Shown one piece after another: positions 16,126 through 24,295 of a stretch of 39,737 nt of DNA. Origin of the DNA: CAVPCY01 sp963702525 (GTDB lineage: Bacteria > Actinomycetota > Coriobacteriia > Anaerosomatales > PHET01); the NCBI GenBank assembly GCA_963702525.1, contig CAVPCY010000015.1:1-39737 (forward strand), written 5' to 3'. Made by a program: the position numbers and the translations under genes. The notes under the pieces are model-generated. The model was given only the letters and a program-made list of their open reading frames with translations. It was not told where the DNA came from and searched no databases. How positions within the stretch are numbered: the stretch's first letter is position 1; every line of letters begins with the position of its first letter.

Positions 16126-16597
16126 GGAGCAGCACACCCTCCGTAAGGATGGTGTTTGGCAGCGACCCGACGACCTCGGCCCTGGCGTCGAACGCCGCGC
16201 GAGTCATCACAAGCACGTCGACCGCGGCACCCGCCCCCTTGAGCAGTTCCCGGTATGCGAGCCGTGAGCGGAGACGCTCGGTCGACGCGTCGTCGGGGAC
16301 GACCAGCATCAGGTCGTAGTCGCTCTCGGCGCCCGCTTCGCCACGCGCCGCAGATCCGAAGAGGTAGACGCGCTCGGGGTCGTACCCGCGCGCGAGCCGC
16401 CGGACGACGTCGGCGAAGACGGGGTCGGTGTCGAGCGGGGAGTGCAGCGCGCTGATCGGGATGAGGTAGTTGCGACCGTAGCGCGCGGATGGCAGGGTGC
16501 CTGCTCGCACCCTCTTGAGCACCGCCTGCCGAGAGATGCCGAGCAGCTTCGCCGCCTCGACGGTGCCGACGTACGCGTCGTGTCGCCTCGTGTTCAC
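16115..16597 (-). CDS. MNT nucleotidyltransferase antitoxin with N-terminal helix-turn-helix
   Basis: The protein has 160 residues. Residues 9-53 form an excisionase/MerR-type helix-turn-helix: YVGTVEAAKLLGISRQAVLK, then AGTLPSARYGRNYLIPISAL. Residues 60-160 are a minimal nucleotidyltransferase, with GSAARGEAGAESDYDLMLVV (the GS..DxD metal site) and a third acid in AAVDVLVMT. MNT proteins pair with HEPN proteins; in characterised pairs the MNT protein adenylylates and neutralises the HEPN toxin. The added DNA-binding domain could make the antitoxin its own repressor. The start codon is GTG 16597; the ribosome-binding site is weak. Confidence 0.85.
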   Translation of the reverse strand: MNTRRHDAYVGTVEAAKLLGISRQAVLKRVRAGTLPSARYGRNYLIPISALHSPLDTDPVFADVVRRLARGYDPERVYLFGSAARGEAGAESDYDLMLVVPDDASTERLRSRLAYRELLKGAGAAVDVLVMTRAAFDARAEVVGSLPNTILTEGVLLHVS

Positions 16598-16697
16598 CGT
16601 TCGAGGTTACCCTATGACAACCCGCGGGACAATCGGCCGCACGCCCCGCGCCGATTGGGGCATGAACACGCTGGGGAGTTCTACGGAGGGGGGCCAT

Positions 16698-17427
16698 ATG
16701 CGCAGATCCTTCGCCGCCGTGCTCGGCGCAATCCTGCTCGCGTGTGCGCTGGTGCCGAGCGCCGCACTCGCACGAGGAGCAGGCAGATCCAAGCGGAACG
16801 TACCTCGGCACCGTCACCGGCAGCTCGGGCAAGACCTTCGAGGCGTGGGCGCAGTACGGCAAGAGCCGGTTCGGATTCGTGATCTTGACCGTGCAGGTCG
16901 CCGACAAGTCGTCGTTCCCGATTCCCATTCGCCCACAGTGGACGAGCCCCACGTCGTTCACGGTCACCAAGACGGTCTGGATTCCCGGGGTCGTCGACGG
17001 CAGCGGAAGCGCGACGTGGACCCAGAGCGGCGATACATGGACGGTGACCGGCCAGGGCACGGGCTCGGTCTTCGGCGGACCCGAAGGCAGTGGCACAGGG
17101 CAAGGCGTGCGCATCAGCACGGAGTTCATCGAGCCGCCGCTCAAGGCCGGTCCGCTCAAGATGCCCAGGGGCACCAAGCCCGCTATCGACTCCAAGACCG
17201 CCGCCAACCTCAAGCCGCCCGCGGATGCGGCTGGGGACGCGCTGGTTGCCGCGACCGCGATGGAGCAGTCAGGCAGTGTTTCCGACGGCGGCAAGGCGGA
17301 GGCAGGCCTCGCGGCGACCGCCGCAGTGCTCGCAGGCATGCTTCTTTGCATCGCCTTGGGCGCAACGATGAGCGGTGCGGAGTTCGCGGAGCTGTGGACC
17401 GCGCCAAAGGAGGGGACCAAGCAATGA
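16698..17427 (+). CDS. Predicted secreted protein with C-terminal membrane anchor (one frameshift near 16772)
   Basis: An N-terminal signal peptide (MRRSFAAVLGAILLACALVP, ending SAALA) is followed, after a one-base frame break near 16772, by SGTYLGTVTGSSGKTFEAWA, a beta-rich middle part and a proline/lysine-rich linker. A C-terminal span follows (LAATAAVLAGMLLCIALGA). The corrected length is about 242 residues. No family recognised. ATG 16698 has a strong GGAGGGGGG seven bases upstream. Its stop overlaps the start of the next membrane gene (ATGA), so the two probably act as a pair. Confidence 0.65.
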
Positions 17428-17909
17428 GCGCCGACTCGGTTGCGCAGTACCTGCAGGGGATCGGCGTCGCGTTCATCGCTCTCGTGGCGCTCGCGACGAT
17501 CGTCCAAGCGCTCATGATGAGCCGGCCGCGCAGACTGCGCGTGTGGGTGCTCGTCATCGTCGCCCTCGTCAACCTGGTCGCGGTGCTCGCGATGTACTGG
17601 CTGGGCAACGTCTTCCTGAGCCCGTGGTGGATGCTGGGGCTGCTGGTGGTGGGCGTGGTGGCGGGCTGGTTCGTCGGCCGGGGCGCGAAGGTCGCCGAGA
17701 AGGACGGGCAGGTCTACACGAAGCTGCCGTCGGTGGGGCCGTGGCTTGTTGCCGCTGGACTCACCGCCTCGGTGGCGACGCTGTTCTTCGCGTCCGTGGG
17801 CACGTTCGCGCTCGCGCTGCTCTTCTCGCTGTTCGCGGTGGGGATGCTGCTGGGCGAGGGGTTCTCGGCGGGGACGGCGGCAAAGAGGCCGGCACCGCAG
17901 GCGGCGTAG
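17424..17909 (+). CDS. Four-span membrane protein of unknown function
   Basis: The protein has 161 residues. Hydrophobic segments are near residues 14-34, 41-62, 68-86 and 106-145 (for example VWVLVIVALVNLVAVLAMYW). There is a short hydrophilic loop KVAEKDGQVYTKLPSVGPW and a basic, alanine-rich tail. I recognise no family. It is translationally coupled to the upstream secreted protein through an ATGA overlap. The shared topology suggests a small envelope complex, but nothing indicates its role. Confidence 0.7.
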   Translation: MSADSVAQYLQGIGVAFIALVALATIVQALMMSRPRRLRVWVLVIVALVNLVAVLAMYWLGNVFLSPWWMLGLLVVGVVAGWFVGRGAKVAEKDGQVYTKLPSVGPWLVAAGLTASVATLFFASVGTFALALLFSLFAVGMLLGEGFSAGTAAKRPAPQAA

Positions 17910-17967
17910 GGCGTTCGGGGGCCGATTCACGTGTGAGACCACGACCACCACCGCGGGAGGCGCCAAC

Positions 17968-18462
17968 GTGAAGACCATCTACCTTGCAGGCGGGTGCTTC
18001 TGGGGACTCGAGAAGTATGCGGGCCTGGTCCGCGGCGTCGCGGGCACCGAGGCCGGCTACGCCAACGGCAGTCGTGACAACGCCAAGTACGGTGATGGCA
18101 GCGGCTACGCCGAGGTGGTGAAGATCGAGTACGACCCCGAGCTCGCGCCGCTGCCGTTCCTGCTCGGTCTGTACTACGACGCGATCGATCCCACCTCGGT
18201 GAACCGGCAAGGCAACGACATCGGGGATGAGTACCGCACTGGTATCTACTTCACCGACCCGGCCGACGAGGCCGTCATCAAGGAGTCGATCGCGGAGCTG
18301 CAGAAGGGCTACTCGGCGCCCATCGCGATCGAGGTGGGCCCGCTCGTGAGATACAGCCCTGCCGAGGAGTACCACCAGGACTACCTCGACAAGAACCCGG
18401 GTGGCTACTGCCACATCCCGCGCAAGCTCTTCGACGCGGCCAAGGCGGCCCAGCCGGAGTAA
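17968..18462 (+). CDS. msrA: Peptide-methionine (S)-S-oxide reductase MsrA
   Basis: MsrA repairs oxidised methionine in proteins. The 164 residues match the family: the nucleophile cysteine in AGGCFWGLEKY at the N-terminus, VKIEYDPELA, the substrate-pocket region DPTSVNRQGNDIGDEYRTGI, and YHQDYLDKNPGGYCHIP near the end. The last motif contains a second cysteine. The GTG start at 17968 is supported by GGGAGG 7 nt upstream. The frame is intact and the gene is single. No MsrB is nearby. Confidence 0.93.
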   Translation: MKTIYLAGGCFWGLEKYAGLVRGVAGTEAGYANGSRDNAKYGDGSGYAEVVKIEYDPELAPLPFLLGLYYDAIDPTSVNRQGNDIGDEYRTGIYFTDPADEAVIKESIAELQKGYSAPIAIEVGPLVRYSPAEEYHQDYLDKNPGGYCHIPRKLFDAAKAAQPE

Positions 18463-18473
18463 GGCGGGGCGCG

Positions 18474-18899
18474 CTAGACCGCCCTGATCGCAACCGTTCC
18501 CTCGAGCGCACGCGCCAGTCTGCGGTCGGCAGTCGCCAGTTCGCAGTCCAGTGTCATCGCGAGAGCGGCGTACGCCGAGTCGAGCGCGTGGATGCGGCGC
18601 TCGGTAACGAGGTCGGCGGCGACGAGCATCATGTCGAGATCCGGTGCGACGAGCGCTACCCCCGTGTCGTAGAACGCCTCGATCGCTCCGCGAACGTTGG
18701 GCGCTTCGCGCCTGCCTCGGGCCACGACGCCCAGCAGTTCGTAAGCGATCAGCGCAGGGGCGACGAGTCGGATCTCGCCAGCGCTGTGTGCCGAGAGAAG
18801 CGCGTGCGCGTCGGACACGCCGTCTTCGCCGTCCGATACGAACCACTTCGCGGCCACGCTTGCGTCGAGGACCACGAGCGGCGGAGCTTCACCGGCCAC
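18474..18899 (-). CDS. VapC-type PIN-domain toxin
   Basis: This 141-residue PIN domain is a predicted magnesium-dependent RNase. Acidic residues are present at LVVLDASVAAKWF, IAYELLGVVARG and HALDSAYAALAMTLDCELAT followed by ADRRL, the expected catalytic set. I chose GTG 18899, which overlaps the end of the antitoxin gene by 11 nt. The longer open frame to 19034 adds shadow sequence. It is the second gene of a VapBC operon. Confidence 0.87.
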   Translation of the reverse strand: MAGEAPPLVVLDASVAAKWFVSDGEDGVSDAHALLSAHSAGEIRLVAPALIAYELLGVVARGRREAPNVRGAIEAFYDTGVALVAPDLDMMLVAADLVTERRIHALDSAYAALAMTLDCELATADRRLARALEGTVAIRAV

Positions 18900-19170
18900 G
18901 GTCGGCGTCCTGGGCTGCTCGTGCTTCGTGCACGAGTTCGACTGCGTCCATTCCCTGAAGCCCGAGCCGTTCGCCAATCTCCCGCATGCGCACGGCAGCG
19001 GCCTCGATCTTGAGCCGGCGGCGCTCGGCCTCACGGTCCGCGCGCGCGGTCGCGACGTAGCGCGCGGACGCTTCCTGGATCAGCCCGCTGCGAGTCAGCC
19101 CCAGCGCGCTGGCCTCGGCATCGATCTCCTCGAGCAGCTCTTTCGGCATCGAGATGTTGAGCTTCGTCAT
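18889..19170 (-). CDS. VapB-type ribbon-helix-helix antitoxin
   Basis: The protein has 93 residues. The N-terminus TKLNISMPKELLEEIDAEAS plus LGLTRSGLIQEASARYV is a CopG/Arc-type ribbon-helix-helix DNA-binding domain. A charged helical C-terminus (ADREAERRRLKIEAAAVRMR) would wrap the PIN toxin. ATG 19170 has GGAGAG 8 nt upstream. It is the first gene of the pair and probably represses it through the dyad at 19187-19201. Confidence 0.85.
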   Translation of the reverse strand: MTKLNISMPKELLEEIDAEASALGLTRSGLIQEASARYVATARADREAERRRLKIEAAAVRMREIGERLGLQGMDAVELVHEARAAQDADRGR

Positions 19171-19186
19171 GGTGCTCTCCGTGGTG

Positions 19187-19214
19187 GAGAAACGGATTCT
19201 CTACCGAGAGTATA
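19187..19214 (-). promoter_or_regulatory. Candidate vapBC promoter and operator
   Basis: On the minus strand a TATACT -10 element lies at 19214-19209, followed downstream by GAGAA-N5-TTCTC (19187-19201), a perfect inverted repeat just ahead of vapB. No good -35 is visible. Ribbon-helix-helix antitoxins normally bind such short dyads over the transcription start. Confidence 0.4.
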
Positions 19215-19308
19215 CACCCGGCTCTGACACGGGGAGCCGCCGGCCTCGCGGGCGCGCTATGCTTGGCGGCGGTTGTCAGCCGTCTCGCCCCCGCCCCCAA
19301 GGAGCCCC

Positions 19309-20214
19309 ATGCCGCGCATCGCGCTCGTCACCACCGACGTCCCCGAGCTGCTTGCCCACGAGTTCGACCTCGAGCCGCTGCTCGCCGAGTTCGCCCGCCG
19401 AAGCATCCGGGCCGAGGCGCCCGTCTGGCACGACCCGACTGTGGACTGGGAGCGCTTCGACCTCATCGTCATGCGCAGCCCGTGGGACTACCCGCAGCGC
19501 ATCGCCGAGTTCCTCGCGTGGCTCGACTCGCTTCCCGCAAGCCGCGTGCTCAACCCGCCCGCGCTCATCCGCTGGAACCTCGACAAGCGCTACCTGCTCG
19601 ACCTCGAGGCGCTCGGGCGTCGATATCGTGCCCACGACGATCGCGTCCTCACTCGCCGAGGTGCGCACCGGCTGCCGAGAAGATCGGCGGGCGCATCGTC
19701 ATCAAGCCGAACATCGGCGCGGGCTCGTGGGGCGCGCACATCACGCACGCCGACGACCCGAAGCTGCCCGAGTACGCCGCCGAGGTGCTCGACGCCGGCA
19801 AGCTCGTGCTCGTCGAGCCGGAGGTGCCCCAGATCACGGCGGGCGGCGAGCACGGGCTGCTGTTCTTCGACGGCGAGTATTCGCACGCGATCACGAAGGG
19901 CCCCATCCTCGCCGAGGACGGCGGCTACCGGGGCGGCGACTACGACGAGGTCATCACGCCCGTGACGCCGAGTGAGCCCGAGATCGAGCTGGCGTGGCGG
20001 TGCAGCCGAGCAATCGCCCGAATCGCCGAGGAGCGCGGGTGGGCGCTCGGCGCCAGACGCGACACCGCTCTACGCGCGCTACGACATTGTGACCGGCGCG
20101 GACCGCCCGATGGTCATCGAGGCCGAGTTGTTCGAGCCGAGCTACTTCGTGGAGACGGCGCCGGGGAGTGTGGAGCGGATTGTGGAGGCGATGCTGGGGA
20201 GGTTGCGCGTCTAG
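19309..20214 (+). CDS. ATP-grasp (RimK/cycloserine-ligase-like) protein with three frameshifts
   Basis: The corrected length is about 300 residues. The N-terminal part PRIALVTTDVPELLAHEFDL, then DLIVMRSPWDYPQRIAEF, is typical of the glutathione-synthetase/DcsG-like ATP-grasp group. The middle gives the ATP-binding lysine strand GGRIVIKPNIGAGSWGAHI and LLFFDGEYSHAITKGPI. The end gives TPLYARYDIVTGADRPMVIE and AELFEPSYF, with metal-binding acids. One apparently extra base occurs at each of about 19615, 19670 and 20050, so four segments in rotating frames make one conserved protein. All residues across the breaks look conserved, so sequence errors are likelier than decay. The substrate is unknown. 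Its stop overlaps the convergent antitoxin gene by 4 nt. Confidence 0.75.
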
Positions 20215-20816
20215 CGCTCCGTGCCGGTCGCTTGGTCGATCGTCTCCGCCACCGCAAGGATTCGCTCCTTGTAGTAGGCGCGTGACCCGACGTTGGTGCG
20301 TAGGGTCTCTTCGCGACCATGCGTGGCCCGGAACGTTGCAGGTGCGTACGCTTGCTCGCGCTCGCGCCACATGTACACGATGCCGCGCTCGACCTTGAGC
20401 TTGCCTGACGCGAGGTGTTCGCGGATCTCGCCATCTCGGGAAGCGTGGCTCGCAGTCCTTCTCTGCGCCCCGTAAGCTGCGCGCGACTCAGCGGCTACCT
20501 CCGCGCCGGTGGCCTTCGAGCCTGCGTCTAGCGCATGCGGCTCGAATCCAACCGACACGCTGCAATCCAGTACGCTGCCGATCTCAACGAGCGTTCGAAC
20601 GGTGAAGTTGGCGCCGCGGAGCAGGTTGGTGACCCGCGCGGGAGTCACGCCGAGCCGCTCGGCCAGTTCAGTCCGGCTCAAGTGGAGCTCGAGCATCCGA
20701 TCGATGATGGCCTCCGTGACGGCGTCGATCACCAGCTCGGTTCGGTAGTCCCTGCTGGCGCGTACCGACTCCAACCTGGCTTGCAGAGCGTCGCCACTGA
20801 ACTCGCTGTCACTCAC
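20211..20816 (-). CDS. HigA-type XRE antitoxin with long C-terminal extension
   Basis: The protein has 201 residues. A helix-turn-helix lies at about residues 40-85: ELHLSRTELAERLGVTPARV, then TNLLRGANFTVRTLVEIGSV. After it come about 110 further residues that most HigA antitoxins lack, including GEIREHLASGKLKVERGIVY and MWREREQAYAPATFRATHGR. GTG 20816 overlaps the toxin stop (GTGA), so this is the second gene of a toxin-first pair. The longer frame to 20918 is shadow sequence. Confidence 0.82.
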   Translation of the reverse strand: MSDSEFSGDALQARLESVRASRDYRTELVIDAVTEAIIDRMLELHLSRTELAERLGVTPARVTNLLRGANFTVRTLVEIGSVLDCSVSVGFEPHALDAGSKATGAEVAAESRAAYGAQRRTASHASRDGEIREHLASGKLKVERGIVYMWREREQAYAPATFRATHGREETLRTNVGSRAYYKERILAVAETIDQATGTER

Positions 20817-21187
20817 CGCTGTACTCCTTCGAACTCGTCGTGGATCCGCTGGGTTTCGCCGATCAGCACTCGCAGTTCCCTTGGCTTTGCTTTGCGGCGG
20901 GCAATCACGACAACCCATCCAATCGACGACCGGAAGGTGAAGTAGCGCATCGCGACCGCCCGGTGGACCTTGAACTCGTACACATCGCCCGCTAGGTGAC
21001 GGAACCTCTCGATGTTGCGGGGCGGCCCGAGCAGTTCCGTGCGGTCGAACAACTGAGCCGTGGCGGCAAGCGTGCGGTCATCCAGTCGAGCGATCGCCTT
21101 CTCGACCTCGCGGTCGTTCTGCGCCCGTCTGAGCAACCAGATCTTGTTTGGGGACTCCTTAGTGCTGTAGGGCGCCAGATTCATCAT
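20813..21187 (-). CDS. HigB/Gp49-family toxin
   Basis: The protein has 124 residues. Characteristic elements are REVEKAIARLDDRTLAATAQ, RFRHLAGDVYEFKVHRAVAM and RYFTFRSSIGWVVVIARRKA, the RelE-like fold of phage Gp49/HigB mRNA interferases, with the usual arginines and C-terminal basic strand. Two ATG codons (21187, 21184) can serve as start; AGAGACGGA lies just upstream. The toxin-first order and GTGA overlap fit HigBA. Expression should be controlled by the large inverted repeat upstream. Confidence 0.85.
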   Translation of the reverse strand: MMNLAPYSTKESPNKIWLLRRAQNDREVEKAIARLDDRTLAATAQLFDRTELLGPPRNIERFRHLAGDVYEFKVHRAVAMRYFTFRSSIGWVVVIARRKAKPRELRVLIGETQRIHDEFEGVQR

Positions 21188-21204
21188 GAGTCCGTCTCTT
21201 TGAA

Positions 21205-21244
21205 ACCGCTATTAGTATACCCATAAGTTAATAGCGGTAGTCAA
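21205..21244 (-). promoter_or_regulatory. higBA promoter with overlapping operator
   Basis: On the minus strand TTGACT (21244-21239) and TATACT (21219-21214) form a promoter with a 19-base spacer. A perfect 10-bp inverted repeat, ACCGCTATTA-N14-TAATAGCGGT (21205-21214 and 21229-21238), has one arm overlapping the end of the -10 element and the other filling most of the spacer next to the -35. Binding would block RNA polymerase. Confidence 0.65.
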
Positions 21245-21371
21245 GGTGCCCAGCGCGAGCATTGGACCATTCGGTTCAAATTCGGCGAACCCGCACTTCG
21301 CGTGACCCTCGCACCCTCCTCGGCGATAATGCCTTTGCACCCCGCCCGCGCTCGTATCGGAGGCCTCGCCC

Positions 21372-22729
21372 ATGATCCCTCGCTACTCCCGCCCCGACAT
21401 GGCTCGCATCTGGGAGCTCGAGAACAAGTTCGAGATATGGAAAGAGATCGAGGTCCTCGCGTGTGAGGCACAGGCCGAGCTGGGGCAGGCCGGCATCACG
21501 CCGAGGAGGCCGCGCACATCCGCGCGACTGCTGCGTTCGAGGTCGGGCGCATCGACGAGCTCGAGGCCGTCACCAACCACGACGTCATCGCCTTCCTCAC
21601 CAACATGGCCGAGCACATCGACGCCGGAATCGCCGAGGGCGACCCCAAGCCGAGCCGCTGGGTGCACTACGGCATGACCTCCTCGGACCTGGGCGACACG
21701 GCGCTGTGCTACCAGATGACGCAGGCGACCGACATCCTCATCGCCGACGTCCGCCGCATCGGCGAGATCTGCAAGCGTCGTGCGTTCGAGACGCGCGACA
21801 TGCTGTGCGTGGGCCGCACGCACGGCATCCACGCCGAGCCCATGACCATGGGCATGAAGTTCGGCCGCTGGGCGTTTGCGATGAAGCGCGCGCTCGAGCG
21901 CCTCGAGCGCACCCGCGAGGTTGTCGCAATGGGCGCGATCTCGGGCGCGGTGGGCAGCTACTCCAACATCGACCCGTTCGTCGAGAGCTACGTGTGCGGC
22001 AAGCTCGGCCTGGCGCCTGAGCCGATGTCGACGCAGGTCATCCCGCGCGACCGCCACGCGCAGTTCCTCGCCGTGCTCGCGACCGTCGCCGCCACCGCCG
22101 AAGAGATCGCCACCGAGGTCCGCGCGCTTCAGAAGTCCGACACCCTCGAAGCCGAGGAGCCGTTCGCGGCCGGCCAGAAGGGGTCCTCGGCGATGCCGCA
22201 CAAGCGCAACCCAATCACCGCCGAGCGAGTCTGCGGTCTTGCTCGCGTGGTCAAGGCCAACGCGCAGGTGGGCTTCGACAACGTGGCGCTGTGGCACGAG
22301 CGCGACATCAGCCACTCCTCGGCGCCGAGCGCGTGGTGCTCGCCGACTCGACGATCGCGCTCGACTACCTGCTGGGCAAGCTCGAGTGGATCCTCGGCGG
22401 GCTCGTGCTGTACCCCGAGCGCATGATGGCGAACCTCGAGTCGACGCGCGGGCTCATCTACTCGAGCCGCGTGCTGCTCGCCCTCGTCGATACCGGCATG
22501 CTGCGCGAGGACGCGTACGCGATCGTTCAGGAGGCCTCGATGAAGACGTGGGCCGACATCCAGCAGGCCGTGCCGGGGCCCGGCTTCCGCGACTACCTCG
22601 AGAGCGAGCGCCGGCGTGCACGGCGAGTTCCCGCTCGACTTCGGGCAGCTCGAGGAGATCTTCGACCCGCGCAGCTTCCTCACGCGCACCGACGTGCTGT
22701 TCGAGCGGCTCGAAGGGTGCGAGTTCTAG
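21372..22729 (+). CDS. purB: Adenylosuccinate lyase PurB (three frameshifts)
   Basis: PurB removes fumarate from adenylosuccinate and from SAICAR in purine synthesis. Conserved sequence is present throughout: WVHYGMTSSDLGDTALC, VGRTHGIHAEPMTMGMKFGR, and the fumarase/lyase signature GSSAMPHKRNPITAERV. ERDISHSS, then ERVVLADSTIALDYLLGKL, and the C-terminal FPLDFGQLEEIFDPRSFLTR follow. Breaks lie near 21502 (one base missing), 22322 (one missing or two extra) and 22615 (one extra). The corrected length is about 452 residues. The start ATG 21372 has GGAGG 10 nt upstream. This housekeeping gene is a good control showing that the indels are probably errors. Confidence 0.95.
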
Positions 22730-22768
22730 GGCAGACCCCGGGCAGGTTCTGGCAAGCACACCGCGAGA

Positions 22769-22797
22769 CCCTCTGCACGAGCATCCCATGCAGGGGG
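22769..22797 (+). promoter_or_regulatory. Hairpin covering the hicA ribosome-binding site
   Basis: CCCTCTGCA (22769-22777) can pair with TGCAGGGGG (22789-22797) over nine pairs, one of them G-U, with an 11-base loop. The right arm includes most of the hicA Shine-Dalgarno (GGGGGAG before ATG 22804). It could lower toxin translation, or serve in DNA as an operator. Confidence 0.45.
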
Positions 22798-22803
22798 AGT
22801 CCT

Positions 22804-23058
22804 ATGAGACCTCACAAGACGCTGGCTGCGATTAGCGCTGGCTCACGAAATCTGAGATTCGGAGACGTCCTCGCCCTTGCACGAGCGTTCGGATTCGAAC
22901 TGGTTCGCGTGTCGGGCAGCCACCATATCCTCAGCCATCCGATCGTGCGCGAGCTGGTCAATCTCCAAGACGTATCCGGACAGGCGAAGCCCTACCAGGT
23001 TCGGCAACTCATGGAGCTTGTCGAGCGGTATAGTCTGACCTTGGAGGACCGCTCATGA
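22804..23058 (+). CDS. hicA: HicA-family mRNA interferase toxin
   Basis: This 84-residue double-stranded-RNA-binding-like toxin carries the catalytic histidine in VSGSHHILSHP, after LARAFGFELVRV, and ends NLQDVSGQAKPYQVRQLMEL. This matches HicA proteins that cleave mRNA and tmRNA. ATG 22804 has GGGGGAG 5 nt upstream, within a predicted hairpin. It is coupled to hicB by ATGA. It follows purB by 74 bases and is likely a separate unit. Confidence 0.88.
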   Translation: MRPHKTLAAISAGSRNLRFGDVLALARAFGFELVRVSGSHHILSHPIVRELVNLQDVSGQAKPYQVRQLMELVERYSLTLEDRS

Positions 23059-23261
23059 GCACCTACGAGATCACCATCTTCTACAGCGCCGAGGACGGCG
23101 GCTACATCGCCGAGATCCCGGACCTGGAGCACTGCTCGGCATTCGGTGCGACGCCCGCCGAGGCGCTTGCAGAGGTCGAGCGCGCACGCGACGCGTGGCT
23201 CGCTGCGGCACGCGAGACGGGCCGTCCGATTCCGCGTCCACGCGAGCACGTTCGCGGCTGA
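23055..23261 (+). CDS. hicB: HicB-family antitoxin
   Basis: The protein has 68 residues. A partial RNase-H-like fold reads ITIFYSAEDGGYIAEIPDLE, then HCSAFGATPAEALAEVERAR, then RETGRPIPRP, the standard short HicB. It has no DNA-binding domain, which the longer HicB forms carry, so autorepression would need another route. Its ATG overlaps the hicA stop. Confidence 0.9.
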   Translation: MSTYEITIFYSAEDGGYIAEIPDLEHCSAFGATPAEALAEVERARDAWLAAARETGRPIPRPREHVRG

Positions 23262-23281
23262 GCGAGCGGAGACGCCCGGCC

Positions 23282-24295
23282 TTGCCTCCCACCCTCACCG
23301 TCGTCATCCCCGCTCTCAATGAGGCCCAGCGTCTGCCGCGCCTCCTCGAGCTGCTCGCCGCCCAAACCACGCCGCCAGACGCCGTGGTCGTCGCCGACGC
23401 GCACTCCACCGACGGCACCCGCGCCATCGCGGAAACAGCCGGCGCGCTCGTGGTCGACGGCGGCATGCCGGGCATGGGCCGCAACGCAGGCGCGGCTGTC
23501 GCCACCACCGATCTGATTCTGTTCCTCGACGCCGACAACGAGCCCGCCTTTGACTGGATCGAGTGCGCCGTCGCCGAGTTCGAGGAGCGCCGTCTCTGTG
23601 TCGCTGCCGGCCAGATCGAGCCGGTCGAGCGCGACCCCGGCAACCTGTTCGCCTGCGAGGCCGTGAACCTCTACCTGCTGCTCATGCAGTACGTGCAGCC
23701 GCACGCGCCGGGCTTCTGCATCCTGGTGCGCCGCGACGTTCACGAGCGCATCGGCGGCTTCGACGAGACCGTCGTGCTCGCCGAGGATCACGAGTACGTC
23801 CAGCGCGCCGCACAGGAGGGCAAGTTCCGCATCCTGCGCAGCGCGCCGATGGCCACTTCGATGCGGCGTATCGAGAAGGAGGGACTCGTGGAGCTCGCCT
23901 TCAAGTACCTCTACACCGAGGTCCACGTAATCGCGGGCGTGCCTGTACGCGAGGTTCCCTTCGAGTACGAGTTCGCCGCATTCGATACCGCGAAGCACGA
24001 GCTCGTCACGCTCGGTTTGGAGAAGGCACGCGAGCGCTTGCGGGAGTTCGGCGACACGCTCGCCGAGCTGCCCAACACCGCCGCCGAGAACCTGCGGGCG
24101 GTCGGCGAAGCGCCCTCACCCGAGTCGATCGAGCGGCATCTACGGGAACTCGAACCGCAGGAGCTCGCCGAGTTGCGCCACTACGTGCGCGACCGCATCG
24201 CCTACACGCGCCGACTCGGCCCGGTGGTCGTGTGGCGGATCCGCCGTCGCGGCGACAAGCTGTGGCGGCGCATCGTCGCGGAGGTCAGGCGGTAG
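23282..24295 (+). CDS. Family 2 glycosyltransferase
   Basis: The protein has about 337 residues. The GT-A fold is indicated by LTVVIPALNEAQRLPRLLEL, VVVADAHSTDGTRAIAE, MGRNAGAAVATTDLILFLDA with the metal-binding DAD, and the acceptor-site segment VVLAEDHEYVQRAAQEG (an ED-type catalytic pair). The C-terminal 100 residues are charged helices with no clear membrane segment. TTG 23282 is chosen as the start; the frame is open upstream into hicB, and the ribosome-binding site (CGGAG) is 10 nt away, so the start is uncertain. Donor and acceptor are unknown. Confidence 0.8.
   Translation: MPPTLTVVIPALNEAQRLPRLLELLAAQTTPPDAVVVADAHSTDGTRAIAETAGALVVDGGMPGMGRNAGAAVATTDLILFLDADNEPAFDWIECAVAEFEERRLCVAAGQIEPVERDPGNLFACEAVNLYLLLMQYVQPHAPGFCILVRRDVHERIGGFDETVVLAEDHEYVQRAAQEGKFRILRSAPMATSMRRIEKEGLVELAFKYLYTEVHVIAGVPVREVPFEYEFAAFDTAKHELVTLGLEKARERLREFGDTLAELPNTAAENLRAVGEAPSPESIERHLRELEPQELAELRHYVRDRIAYTRRLGPVVVWRIRRRGDKLWRRIVAEVRR

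Noticed and set aside
16083..17978. A 631-codon minus-strand open frame
   Set aside because: It is the shadow of the secreted and membrane genes on the plus strand and the MNT gene in another frame; its sequence is rich in Arg, His and Pro with no family signal.
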